A model generated the notes under the pieces. It did no database searches, was not told the DNA's origin, and saw only the letters and a program-made list of their open reading frames with translations. A stretch of 10,252 bases of DNA, from positions 22,566-32,817 of the forward strand of contig MKSH01000062.1 of the NCBI GenBank assembly GCA_001898095.1. The letters run 5' to 3'. Position numbers and translations under genes: made by a program. This document shows, piece after piece, positions 1 through 6,223 of this stretch; positions within the stretch are counted from its first letter, which is position 1; the number at the start of each line of letters is the position of its first letter. The stretch comes from Solirubrobacterales bacterium 70-9 (GTDB taxonomy: Bacteria; Actinomycetota; Thermoleophilia; Solirubrobacterales; 70-9).

Positions 1-147
1 CAGCAGCAGAAGCTCCACCGCTGGATCGGCCCCTCGAGCACGCTCCTCCCGTTCACCGTCGCCGAGGGCGGCGAGTACCACTGTGAGCCGATGGCCCCGC
101 AGCTGCGCAATGAACGCGTCTTCGACTGGCTCGAAACGCACACCTGA
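1..147 (+). CDS. Alpha/beta hydrolase, C-terminal fragment (5' end outside window)
   Basis: Reading frame 1 is open from the left edge to a TGA at 145-147 and encodes 48 residues. It contains FTVAEGGEYHCEP followed by RVFDWLETHT. An 'EG..HC' segment followed about 20 residues later by a DWL helix is the usual C-terminus of alpha/beta-fold hydrolases of the dienelactone hydrolase/acyl-peptidase type. The His at fragment residue 27 would be the catalytic His of the Ser-Asp-His triad. The nucleophile elbow and the acid residue lie outside the window, so the substrate cannot be inferred. The next gene, on the opposite strand, ends 33 bases downstream, so the two genes converge. The fold call is fairly secure; the subfamily is not. 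Confidence 0.7.
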   Translation, partial: QQQKLHRWIGPSSTLLPFTVAEGGEYHCEPMAPQLRNERVFDWLETHT

Positions 148-180
148 GCGCGCCGCGCGAGGGCGACGCGCCCAACTCGC

Positions 181-870
181 TCAGAGCTTGAACGACTTCG
201 GGTCGAAGTAGTAGAGGTCGCCGAGTTCGCCGGCGTCGATGTAGATGTTGAAGGTGCCGCGCTGGGAGCCGAGGTTGAAGACCGCGGTCCCGGCCTTGCT
301 CGCCTTGCGCGCGGTTCCGCCGGAGACGAAGTAGCCCTCTTCTTCGGTGATCCCGATCTTGAACGGTGTCGCCGCGCCGGTCACGGTCACCTTCACCTTG
401 CCGCCGCCGAGCTTCTTCGCGGTCGCCGTGACGTAGCGCTGGATGTTCACTTCCTGGGAGACCGGCGAGAGTTCGGCGTCCGAGTCGCCGATCGCTTCGA
501 TGAAGACCGTCTCCTCCGTCGTCGTCGTCACATTCGGGACCTTGAACTTGCCGTTCGCCGCCGACTTGATTTCGATCGTCTTTTCCGGGGTGATCGCGAA
601 GCTTCCTTCGCCCTGCGGGATCCATTTGCTGAAGGTCACGTTCAGGGTCGCCGCGACCGGCTTGTTCTTGTCGTTGCGCAGCACCCCTTCGATGTTGCGC
701 TTCTGGCCCGCGGCGACCGTGCACTCAGCGGTCGAGTATTCCTGCGCCTTGCTCTGCGGCCCCTTGCCGCTGCACTTCAGCGTCAAGGTCGCGGCCTGGG
801 CGCTCGCGGCGAAGGCGAGCAGCGCCACGGCGACGAGGGACACGATCACGGGCTTGCGGGAAGTCTTCAT
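181..870 (-). CDS. Secreted protein of unknown family (229 aa)
   Basis: The product begins MKTSRKPVIVSLVAVALL and has a textbook Sec signal peptide: basic n-region, hydrophobic h-region at about residues 8-21 and an AQA cleavage motif at 24-26. The mature part of about 203 residues is rich in Thr, Val and Lys with alternating beta-strand patterning and no membrane helix. It reads like one or two Ig-like or beta-sandwich domains. The only two cysteines, C33 and C50, probably form a disulfide near the mature N-terminus. It ends YYFDPKSFKL. The frame stays open far upstream (antisense to the glycosylase gene), but the signal peptide fixes the start at 868-870. No Shine-Dalgarno is visible; a TATCCT box on the minus strand (complement of 879-884) would fit a near-leaderless transcript. 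I do not recognise the family and assign no function beyond export. Confidence 0.82.
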   Translation of the reverse strand: MKTSRKPVIVSLVAVALLAFAASAQAATLTLKCSGKGPQSKAQEYSTAECTVAAGQKRNIEGVLRNDKNKPVAATLNVTFSKWIPQGEGSFAITPEKTIEIKSAANGKFKVPNVTTTTEETVFIEAIGDSDAELSPVSQEVNIQRYVTATAKKLGGGKVKVTVTGAATPFKIGITEEEGYFVSGGTARKASKAGTAVFNLGSQRGTFNIYIDAGELGDLYYFDPKSFKL

Positions 871-930
871 GGCGCGGCAGGATACGCGGCGGGGCGTTCG
901 GCGACGGTCCGCAATGGGTACTTCTCCCCC

Positions 931-1098
931 ATGGGAGTGCTCGAGCGACTGCTGGTCCCGCTGGTCCTGACCGCCGTCGCCGCCTACTTCTCCCCCGGCC
1001 TGGCCGCTTTCTGCGGCGCGGCGCTGCTGGTGATCTGGGGCCTGGTCGAGCTGGTCGGCTACTGCGGATCGCGCTTCTACGGCGAGCACCATCGCTGA
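931..1098 (+). CDS. Small two-helix membrane protein (55 aa, hypothetical)
   Basis: An ATG at 931 opens a 55-residue frame ending in TGA at 1096-1098. The product has two hydrophobic stretches (about residues 7-28 and 29-44, separated by a short SPG-containing region) and a polar, basic tail ending SRFYGEHHR. It also carries two cysteines in or next to helix 2 (C28 and C45). This composition suggests a hairpin-like small inner-membrane protein. It is divergent from the secreted-protein gene, with 60 bases between the starts, and lies about 70 bases upstream of the glycosylase gene. No Shine-Dalgarno precedes the ATG, so translation may be leaderless. Support is the membrane-protein-like residue pattern in an otherwise empty gap. 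No family is recognised, and a chance open frame in GC-rich DNA remains possible. Confidence 0.5.
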   Translation: MGVLERLLVPLVLTAVAAYFSPGLAAFCGAALLVIWGLVELVGYCGSRFYGEHHR

Positions 1099-1167
1099 GG
1101 CGGCGCGTCGCCGTCCCGGCGCGAGCGCGTCGTGGCCTCGACCGGGTCCGTCCGCGAGAATCGGCGC

Positions 1168-2433
1168 GTGCCCGTCCCCGCCCCCAGGCCCGAGATCGAG
1201 CTGAGCGCCGCGCAGGCGCGCCGCGCCGCCCTCGCCGCCCAGGGGCTGACCGTGGCGCGGCCACGCGGGCGGGTCGACGTGCGCCACATCCGCCGCGCCC
1301 TCGACGCGCTCGGGATCGTCCAGCTCGACTCGGTCAACATCTTCAGCCGCTCCCACTACATGCCGCTGTTCTCGCGGCTCGGGCCCTACCCGCGGGAGAC
1401 GCTCGACCAGCTGACCGTGCATCAGGACGGGATCGACGGCAAGGCGAAGGCCGACCGGCGGGAGCTCTTCGAGTACTGGGGCCACGAGGCCTCGCTGATC
1501 CCGGTCGATATGCAGCCGCTGCTGCGCTGGCGGATGGCGCGCGCCGACAGCCTCGCCTGGGCGGGCGTGGCGCGAATCGGGCGCGAGGAGCGGGCGCTGG
1601 TGAAGCGGGTGCTGAAGCAGGTCCGCGAGCAGGGGCCGATCCGCGCCGGCGAGGTCGGCAGCCCGAAGCGGGTGCGCCAGGCGGGCGAGATGTGGAACTG
1701 GAACGACGGCAAGAAAGCGCTCGAGTACCTCTTCTTCGCGGGCGAGGTGGCGGCCGAGCGGCGGGTGAACTTCGAGCGCCTCTACGACCTCCCCGAGCGC
1801 GTCCTCCCGGCGTCGATCCTGGAGATGCCGACGCCGAGCGAGGGCGAGGCGCAGCGGGCGCTGCTGCTCTTCGCCGCGCGCCGGCTCGGGGTGGCGACCG
1901 AGCCCGACCTCGGCGATTACTTCCGCCTCCCCCGCGCCGACTCGAAGGCGCGGCTGGCCGAGCTGGTCGAGGCCGGGGCGCTGGTCCCGGCGAGCGTGAA
2001 GGGCTGGGACGTCCCCGCCTACGCCCCGCCCGACCTCCGCGTGCCGCGGCGGATCCAGGCGCGCGCCCTGCTCACGCCGTTCGACTCGATGGTCTGGGCG
2101 CGCGAGCGCACCGAACGCCTCTTCGGCTTCCGCTACCGGATCGAGATCTACGTCCCGGCGGCGAAGCGGGTGCACGGCTACTACGTCCTCCCCTTCCTGC
2201 TCGGCGACCGGCTGGCGGCGCGGGTGGACCTGAAAAGCGACCGCCAGGCGGGCGTGCTGCGGGTGGTCGGGGCGTTCGCCGAGCCGGGGATCGAGGGGGG
2301 CGTCGTCGCACGGGAGCTGGCCGACGAACTACGGTTGGTCTCCGAATGGCTGGGACTGGGCGGAGTCGAGGTGGCGCGCAAAGGCGATCTGGCGCCGGCG
2401 CTGGGAAAGGCGGTGGCTGATGCCACAGGATGA
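1168..2433 (+). CDS. YcaQ/AlkZ-family winged-helix DNA glycosylase (crosslink repair)
   Basis: This is a 421-residue member of the HTH_42 (DUF1006, COG3214) family, whose characterised members (E. coli YcaQ/AlkX, Streptomyces AlkZ) excise alkylated bases and unhook interstrand crosslinks. The N-terminal winged helix carries GIVQLDSVN, with Q52-L53-D54. This matches the catalytic QxD motif of the YcaQ branch rather than the QxQ of AlkZ. The family's C-terminal signature follows: LTPFDSMVW (D306) and GYYVLPFLLGDRLAARVDLK starting near residue 337. Length is normal for the family. I chose the GTG at 1168 because homologues start only a few residues before the 'LSAAQARR' helix and a weak GAGA lies 8 bases upstream. 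A GTG at 1132 would add 12 residues. The last 14 bases overlap the following methyltransferase gene. Function is inferred from the family; the lesion spectrum is unknown. Confidence 0.87.
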   Translation: MPVPAPRPEIELSAAQARRAALAAQGLTVARPRGRVDVRHIRRALDALGIVQLDSVNIFSRSHYMPLFSRLGPYPRETLDQLTVHQDGIDGKAKADRRELFEYWGHEASLIPVDMQPLLRWRMARADSLAWAGVARIGREERALVKRVLKQVREQGPIRAGEVGSPKRVRQAGEMWNWNDGKKALEYLFFAGEVAAERRVNFERLYDLPERVLPASILEMPTPSEGEAQRALLLFAARRLGVATEPDLGDYFRLPRADSKARLAELVEAGALVPASVKGWDVPAYAPPDLRVPRRIQARALLTPFDSMVWARERTERLFGFRYRIEIYVPAAKRVHGYYVLPFLLGDRLAARVDLKSDRQAGVLRVVGAFAEPGIEGGVVARELADELRLVSEWLGLGGVEVARKGDLAPALGKAVADATG

Positions 2434-3202
2434 CTACACCTTCGGTGACACCGACCTGGCCGAACGCCGGCTGGAGCTCCTCGGCACCACCTTCCAGGAC
2501 ACGACCCGGGACTTCCTCCGCGCGGCGGCCCCGGCCGACCCGGCGTTGGCGGTCGACCTCGGCTGCGGCCCCGGCCACACGACGACGCTGCTGCGCGACA
2601 CCCTGCACCCGAAGCTGACCCTGGCGATCGACTTCTCCTCCGTCTACGTCGCGGCGACCGCGGCGCGGGTCGATCGGGATCCGGCGGTCGATGTGATCGA
2701 AGCCGACGTGCTCGAGCTGCCCGAGCGGGTTGCCGACGCCGAGGTGATCTTCGTGCGGATGCTGCTCACCCACCTGCGCGACCCGCTCGCCGCGGTCGAC
2801 CTGTGGCTGGAGCGGCTGGCGCCCGGCGGCGTGCTGCTGCTGGAGGAGGTCGAGTCGATCGAGACCGAGGAGCCGGCGCTGCTGCGCTACCTGGCGCTGC
2901 AGCGGGAGATGCTGGCGGCGAACGAGAACCGCCTCGAGATCGGCCCGCAGCTCGACGCCGAACTGTCCCCCCACCCGGCGCTCCGTAGCAGCGGCGTCGA
3001 GTGGTTCCAGCCCGGCGCCGGCGTCGCCGCGCGCATGTTCGGGATGAACTTCGGCACCTGGCGCGACCGCCGCGAAGTGGTCGAAGGCCACGAGACCTCG
3101 GAGCTCGACGCGATCGCCAAAGGCCTCGGCCGCGTCGCCACCGCCCCCGAGGACTCCGCCCCGATCACCTGGGGCATGCGCCAGATCGTCCTCGCCCGCT
3201 AG
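2420..3202 (+). CDS. Class I SAM-dependent methyltransferase
   Basis: This 260-residue Rossmann-fold methyltransferase shows motif I as VDLGCGPGHTT (residues 45-55), the acidic end of strand 2 in LAIDFS (D71), EADVLELP (94-101) at the motif II position, and the post-motif strand LAPGGVLLLEEVE (133-145). The N-terminus (YTFGDTDLAERRLELL) is typical of small-molecule methyltransferases that include methyltransf_11/25 domains and trans-aconitate methyltransferase relatives. The acceptor substrate cannot be read from sequence. The ATG at 2420 lies inside the end of the glycosylase gene (14-base overlap in another frame) and is preceded by AAAGG at 2406-2410 with 9-base spacing, so translational coupling is likely. 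The tail ITWGMRQIVLAR ends the protein just before a large palindrome. The family is secure and the link to DNA repair is only positional. Confidence 0.87.
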   Translation: MPQDDYTFGDTDLAERRLELLGTTFQDTTRDFLRAAAPADPALAVDLGCGPGHTTTLLRDTLHPKLTLAIDFSSVYVAATAARVDRDPAVDVIEADVLELPERVADAEVIFVRMLLTHLRDPLAAVDLWLERLAPGGVLLLEEVESIETEEPALLRYLALQREMLAANENRLEIGPQLDAELSPHPALRSSGVEWFQPGAGVAARMFGMNFGTWRDRREVVEGHETSELDAIAKGLGRVATAPEDSAPITWGMRQIVLAR

Positions 3203-3227
3203 CCCGGGCACTCCACCGCGCCCCCGC

Positions 3228-3278
3228 GGTTGGTGGGCCGAAAAGCGCTGATATAGAGCGCTTTTCGGCCCACCAACC
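3228..3278. repeat. Perfect 22-bp inverted repeat with 7-nt loop (hairpin)
   Basis: The arms 3228-3249 and 3257-3278 are exact reverse complements over 22 bp, separated by GATATAG (3250-3256). Each arm combines a GGGCC core with an AAAA/TTTT block and an AGCGCT inner end. It fills half of the 103-base gap between the methyltransferase and glycerate kinase genes. No T-run follows either arm, so it is not a canonical intrinsic terminator, although a stem this long could still stop transcription from either side. Alternatives are a REP-like dispersed element or a large operator. TTGGTG at 3230-3235 and TATAGA at 3252-3257 are 16 bases apart and could form a promoter embedded in the palindrome. 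Confidence 0.9.
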
Positions 3279-3305
3279 TGGCTGCCTGGGAGGATGCGCG
3301 GCGGA

Positions 3306-4325
3306 ATGCGCGTGCTTGTGTGTCCGGACTCGTTCAAGGGGACCCTTTCGGCGGTCGAGGTGGCGACGGCGCTCGGGGCCGGGATCGAGGAAGCGGGCGG
3401 CGTGGCGGATCTCTGCCCGGCGGCGGACGGCGGCGAGGGGACGGCGGAGACGGTCCGGGCCGCGATCGGCGGCGAGGTGCGGACGGCCGCCGTCCACGAT
3501 CCGCTCGGGCGACCGATCGAGGCGAGCTTCGTCCTGGTCGAGGACGGCGCGACCGCGGTGATCGACACCGCCGCCGCCTCGGGGTTGCCGCTGATCGCGC
3601 CGGCCGAACGGGATGTCGAGACCGCCGAGGCGGCGAGCACCTGCGGGACCGGAGAGCTGATCGCGGCCGCGATCGACGCCGGCGCGCGGCGGGTGCTGCT
3701 GGCGGCGGGCGGGAGTGCGACCACGGACGGCGGCGTGGGGGCGATCGAGGCGTTGCGGGAGCGCGGCATCTCCGCCGCAACCATCACTGATGGCGGTTGG
3801 GGTTGCGCCGGAGATGCCGCCCTTGTGGTGCTTTGCGATGTGACGACGCGATTCGAGGACGCGGCGGCGGTCTTCGGACCGCAGAAGGGAGCCGACGGCG
3901 CGGCGGTCAAGAGGCTGACCGAGCGCCTCGGGCGGATTGCGGAGGAACTGCCGCGAGATCCGCGGGGGATGCCGATGACCGGGTGCGCCGGGGGACTTTC
4001 GGGGGGACTTTGGGCAGCTTTCGGGGCTGAGTTGCGGCCGGGGGCGGAGTTCGTGCTCGATCTGCTCGGATTCGGCGACCGGCTGAGGGCCGCTGACCTG
4101 GCGGTGACCGGGGAGGGTCGGATCGACTCGCAGAGCTTGGAAGGAAAGATCGTCGGGCAGATCGCCGCCGCCTGCGTGGCCGCGGGCCGCCCGCTCCACG
4201 TCGTGGTCGGCCAAGACGGCCTCGGGCGCGAAGCCGCCGCGAGCGCCGGGATCGCCTCGGTCGCCGAGGCCGGCACCGTCGAGGCCCTCCGCGCCGCCGG
4301 CCGCCGCCTCGCCACCCCCCGCTGA
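3306..4325 (+). CDS. glxK: Glycerate kinase (GlxK/GarK-type, PF02595 family)
   Basis: This 339-residue enzyme phosphorylates D-glycerate with ATP, feeding glyoxylate/tartronate- or serine-derived glycerate into glycolysis in the cytosol. Family signatures appear in order: PDSFKG (7-12), PAADGGEGT (38-46), STCGTGELI (111-119), GGSATTDGG (135-143), GPQKGA (191-196), AGGLSGG (228-234) and TGEGRIDSQSLEGK (268-281). It is somewhat shorter than the roughly 380-residue enterobacterial enzymes, mostly by a compact stretch between residues 145 and 190. An ATG at 3294 would add four residues but touches GGGAGG (3288-3293) with no spacing. The ATG at 3306 gives the canonical MRVLVCPDSFKG start with 12-base spacing. 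No other glyoxylate-pathway gene is nearby and it sits between two hairpin elements, so it is probably a single-gene unit. The exact position of the phosphorylated hydroxyl (2- or 3-) cannot be told from sequence. Confidence 0.92.
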   Translation: MRVLVCPDSFKGTLSAVEVATALGAGIEEAGGVADLCPAADGGEGTAETVRAAIGGEVRTAAVHDPLGRPIEASFVLVEDGATAVIDTAAASGLPLIAPAERDVETAEAASTCGTGELIAAAIDAGARRVLLAAGGSATTDGGVGAIEALRERGISAATITDGGWGCAGDAALVVLCDVTTRFEDAAAVFGPQKGADGAAVKRLTERLGRIAEELPRDPRGMPMTGCAGGLSGGLWAAFGAELRPGAEFVLDLLGFGDRLRAADLAVTGEGRIDSQSLEGKIVGQIAAACVAAGRPLHVVVGQDGLGREAAASAGIASVAEAGTVEALRAAGRRLATPR

Positions 4326-4340
4326 GCCTCCCCGAGCGGC

Positions 4341-4383
4341 GCGTTCGCACTTTCCCGTACATAGGCCGGGAAAGTGCGAACGC
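4341..4383. terminator. 17-bp perfect hairpin downstream of glycerate kinase (terminator-like)
   Basis: The arms GCGTTCGCACTTTCCCG (4341-4357) and its exact reverse complement (4367-4383) enclose the 9-nt loop TACATAGGC. The hairpin begins 15 bases after the glycerate kinase stop. There is no T-tract, so it is either a U-less actinobacterial-type terminator or an intergenic palindromic element related in style to the one at 3228-3278: both have a GGCCG-AAA stem core and a TATAG- or CATAG-like loop. Confidence 0.6.
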
Positions 4384-4406
4384 ATAGGCCGGGAAAGGGC
4401 GAACGC
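4361..4406. repeat. Tandem 23-bp direct repeat (two copies, one mismatch)
   Basis: The unit beginning ATAGGCCGGGAAAG and ending GCGAACGC occurs at 4361-4383 and again immediately at 4384-4406. The copies differ only at 4375 (T) versus 4398 (G). The first copy contains the right arm of the adjacent hairpin, so the second copy can form an alternative stem with the same left arm (4341-4357) with a single A-G mismatch. It looks like a local slippage duplication of half of a palindrome. Confidence 0.88.
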
Positions 4407-4549
4407 GGCTTGGCCCCGCCCCGCTGCGGGTCCCATACCCAGAATTCAGGTAGCAGACAATCGTCGATCCGGCCATCCGACGCGCAGCCAAAATCCTACG
4501 GTCCCACCACGTTGCGCACGACTGGGGCAGCGACCACAATTCCGCGCCC
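4407..4549. other. Gene-free leader before the GH5 gene
   Basis: This 143-base stretch is less GC-rich than its surroundings and I see no credible coding frame in it. It must hold the promoter of the secreted glycosidase if the upstream hairpin terminates transcription. No riboswitch-like fold or conserved RNA motif was recognised. Confidence 0.5.
4512..4540 (+). promoter_or_regulatory. Possible sigma70-type promoter for GH5 gene
   Basis: TTGCGC (4512-4517) and CACAAT (4535-4540) are separated by 17 bases. Transcription would start a few bases before the GTG at 4550, consistent with a leaderless message and with the absence of a Shine-Dalgarno. Both boxes are only partial matches to consensus, so this is tentative. 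Confidence 0.25.
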
Positions 4550-6160
4550 GTGGAACGTCCGCCTCGCAAGCTCGTCCGGATCGGCCGCTCGCTGTGCGCC
4601 GTCGCGCTGATCTCCTGCGCCGCGATCATCGGCGTCTTCTCAGCGACCGCACTCGCCGCGGCGCCGCTCTCGATCCGGATCGAAGGCAACCACTTCGTCA
4701 ACGGCGACGGGCAGGCGATCCGGCTGCTGGGCGTCGACCGGACCAGCTCCGAGTACGCCTGCGTGGACGGCTTCGGCTACGACGACGGCCACTTCGACGA
4801 CGCCGACGCGGCGGCGATCGCCAGCTGGGATGCGAACGCCGTGCGGGTCCCCCTGAACGAGGACTGCTGGCTCGGCTTGAACGGCCAGCCGAACAGCAAC
4901 CAGGGCGCCGAACCGCCGCTGACGATGGCCGGCTACCGACTGGAGATCGAGAACTACGTCGCCGCCCTGAACGCACACGGCATCTACGCGATCCTCGACC
5001 TCCACTGGACCGCGCCCGGCGCCCAGATCGCGTTGGAGCAGCAGCCGATGGCGGACTCTCACGCGATCCCCTTCTGGGAATCGGTGGCGGCGACCTTCAA
5101 GAGCAACCCGGCGGTGGTCTTCGACCTCTTCAACGAGCCCTTCTCACCGAACGACCCGCGCTCCGGCAACGACCCCGACCCGCTGCACGCGGTCACCTGG
5201 GGCTGCTGGCAGAACGGCGGTTGCACCACCGACGCCTTCAACGAAGAAGGCGTCGAAAACGGGACCGTCTACAACGTCGTCGGCATGCAGCAGATGATCA
5301 ATGCGGTCCGCTCGACCGGCGCCACCCAACCGGTGATGCTCGGCGGCCTGAACTTCGCCAACGACCTCGGCGATTGGCTCTCCCACGTGCCGACCGACCC
5401 GCTCCATCAAATCGCGGCCTCCTTCCATAACTACCAGGGCGAAGACAAATGCGACACCGTCAGCTGCTGGAACGCCCAGATCGCACCGGTCGCCGCCTCC
5501 GTCCCCGTGGTCACCGGCGAGTTCGCCGAAGACGTCTGCACGCCGAGCAACTTCGACAACGAATACATGGGCTGGGCCGATGGACACGGGGTCGGCTACC
5601 TGGGCTGGGCCTGGATCTTCCTCAGCCAGTCGGAGAAGGAAGAAGAAGGCTGTGAAGCCTTCACCATGATCGACAGCTACGACGGCACGCCGGCCTCACC
5701 GAACGGGGTTGCCGTCCACAACCACCTGCTGGCGCTGGCCGGATCGACGGGTGGCCAAGCAGCCACGGGATCGGGGACCGCCACCGCCGGCGCGGGCGCG
5801 GCGCCGGGGAAGATCAAGCTGCTGCGCTTCCGCCCCACGGTCAAGCCGGGCGGCGAGGTCATCCTCCAGCTCGAGGCGGCCCAGTCCTGCCAGGCGGCGA
5901 TCGCCGGGCAGACGAAGAAGCCCTACAAGCTCGGCGGGCACAAGGCGCACAAGGTCAAGCTCGGCGCCGCCAAGCTCGCGCTGAGCGCCGGCAAGCCGGC
6001 GACGGTGACCCTGAAGCTTCCGGCGAAGGCGCGCGGGCTGCTGAAGGCGAAGGGCACCTTGGGCGCCGTCTTCACGGTCACCCTCAGCGGCGGCGGCAAC
6101 GCGACCACGGTCGCGCCGCAGACCGTCACGCTGAAGGAACCGAAGCCGAAGAAGCACTAG
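4550..6160 (+). CDS. Secreted GH5-family glycoside hydrolase (cellulase-like) with C-terminal beta domain
   Basis: The 536-residue product starts with a GTG. A basic n-region, a hydrophobic segment (about residues 15-32) and an ALAAAP cleavage region near 34-39 mark it for export. The catalytic (beta/alpha)8 domain spans about 40-398 and shows GH5 landmarks: VRVPL (R99), LDLHW (H152), FDLFNEP with acid/base E196, SFHNY (H293), VVTGEF with nucleophile E324, and GWAW (W355). The family retains configuration while cleaving beta-glycans; cellulose, mannan or another glycan cannot be told apart here. After a Gly/Ala/Thr linker (399-420) comes a beta-rich, Lys-rich domain of about 115 residues containing TVTLKLPAKARGLLKAKG and ending KEPKPKKH, resembling tail domains of Thermoleophilia secreted proteins. 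It may aid wall or substrate attachment. Many Cys residues suggest disulfides. No other carbohydrate genes are adjacent. Confidence 0.88.
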   Translation: MERPPRKLVRIGRSLCAVALISCAAIIGVFSATALAAAPLSIRIEGNHFVNGDGQAIRLLGVDRTSSEYACVDGFGYDDGHFDDADAAAIASWDANAVRVPLNEDCWLGLNGQPNSNQGAEPPLTMAGYRLEIENYVAALNAHGIYAILDLHWTAPGAQIALEQQPMADSHAIPFWESVAATFKSNPAVVFDLFNEPFSPNDPRSGNDPDPLHAVTWGCWQNGGCTTDAFNEEGVENGTVYNVVGMQQMINAVRSTGATQPVMLGGLNFANDLGDWLSHVPTDPLHQIAASFHNYQGEDKCDTVSCWNAQIAPVAASVPVVTGEFAEDVCTPSNFDNEYMGWADGHGVGYLGWAWIFLSQSEKEEEGCEAFTMIDSYDGTPASPNGVAVHNHLLALAGSTGGQAATGSGTATAGAGAAPGKIKLLRFRPTVKPGGEVILQLEAAQSCQAAIAGQTKKPYKLGGHKAHKVKLGAAKLALSAGKPATVTLKLPAKARGLLKAKGTLGAVFTVTLSGGGNATTVAPQTVTLKEPKPKKH

Positions 6161-6161
6161 T

Positions 6162-6178
6162 CCTCGACCGGCTCGAGG
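6162..6178. terminator. Small hairpin after the GH5 gene
   Basis: CCTCGA (6162-6167) and TCGAGG (6173-6178) form a 6-bp stem with a 5-nt loop directly after the GH5 stop codon. A weakly pyrimidine-rich stretch follows. It could attenuate read-through into the P450 gene but is short and lacks a U-tract. Confidence 0.25.
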
Positions 6179-6207
6179 TCTTCATCCTCGCCTCGCTTGC
6201 GCCTGCT

Positions 6208-6223
6208 GGTACTCGTGAGTACC
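6208..6223. promoter_or_regulatory. TetR-type operator palindrome upstream of P450
   Basis: GGTACTCGTGAGTACC is a 16-bp dyad with 7-bp perfect arms (GGTACTC/GAGTACC) around a central GT. Size, symmetry and a TACTC..GAGTA core are typical of TetR/AcrR-family operators in actinobacteria. It ends one base before the P450 ATG at 6224, so a bound repressor would block the promoter or the start of the transcript. The likely ligand protein is the TetR regulator encoded at 7549-8142, convergent with the P450 gene. Confidence 0.7.

Noticed and set aside
181..2175. A 664-codon open frame on the minus strand
   Set aside because: Only its last 229 codons (181-870) look like protein, beginning with a signal peptide. 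The upstream part is antisense to the glycosylase gene and has Arg/His/Pro/Ala-rich GC-frame composition.
4361..4406. CRISPR-like repeat
   Set aside because: Only two directly adjacent units with no spacer; a simple tandem duplication.
2072..4436. Long minus-strand open frames across the methyltransferase and glycerate kinase genes
   Set aside because: They are antisense to well-supported genes, run through the intergenic palindrome and have low-complexity Arg/Pro/Ala/Ser composition.
4374..4610. 78-codon plus-strand frame upstream of the GH5 gene
   Set aside because: It starts inside the hairpin repeat, overlaps the GH5 signal peptide in another frame and shows no protein-like pattern.
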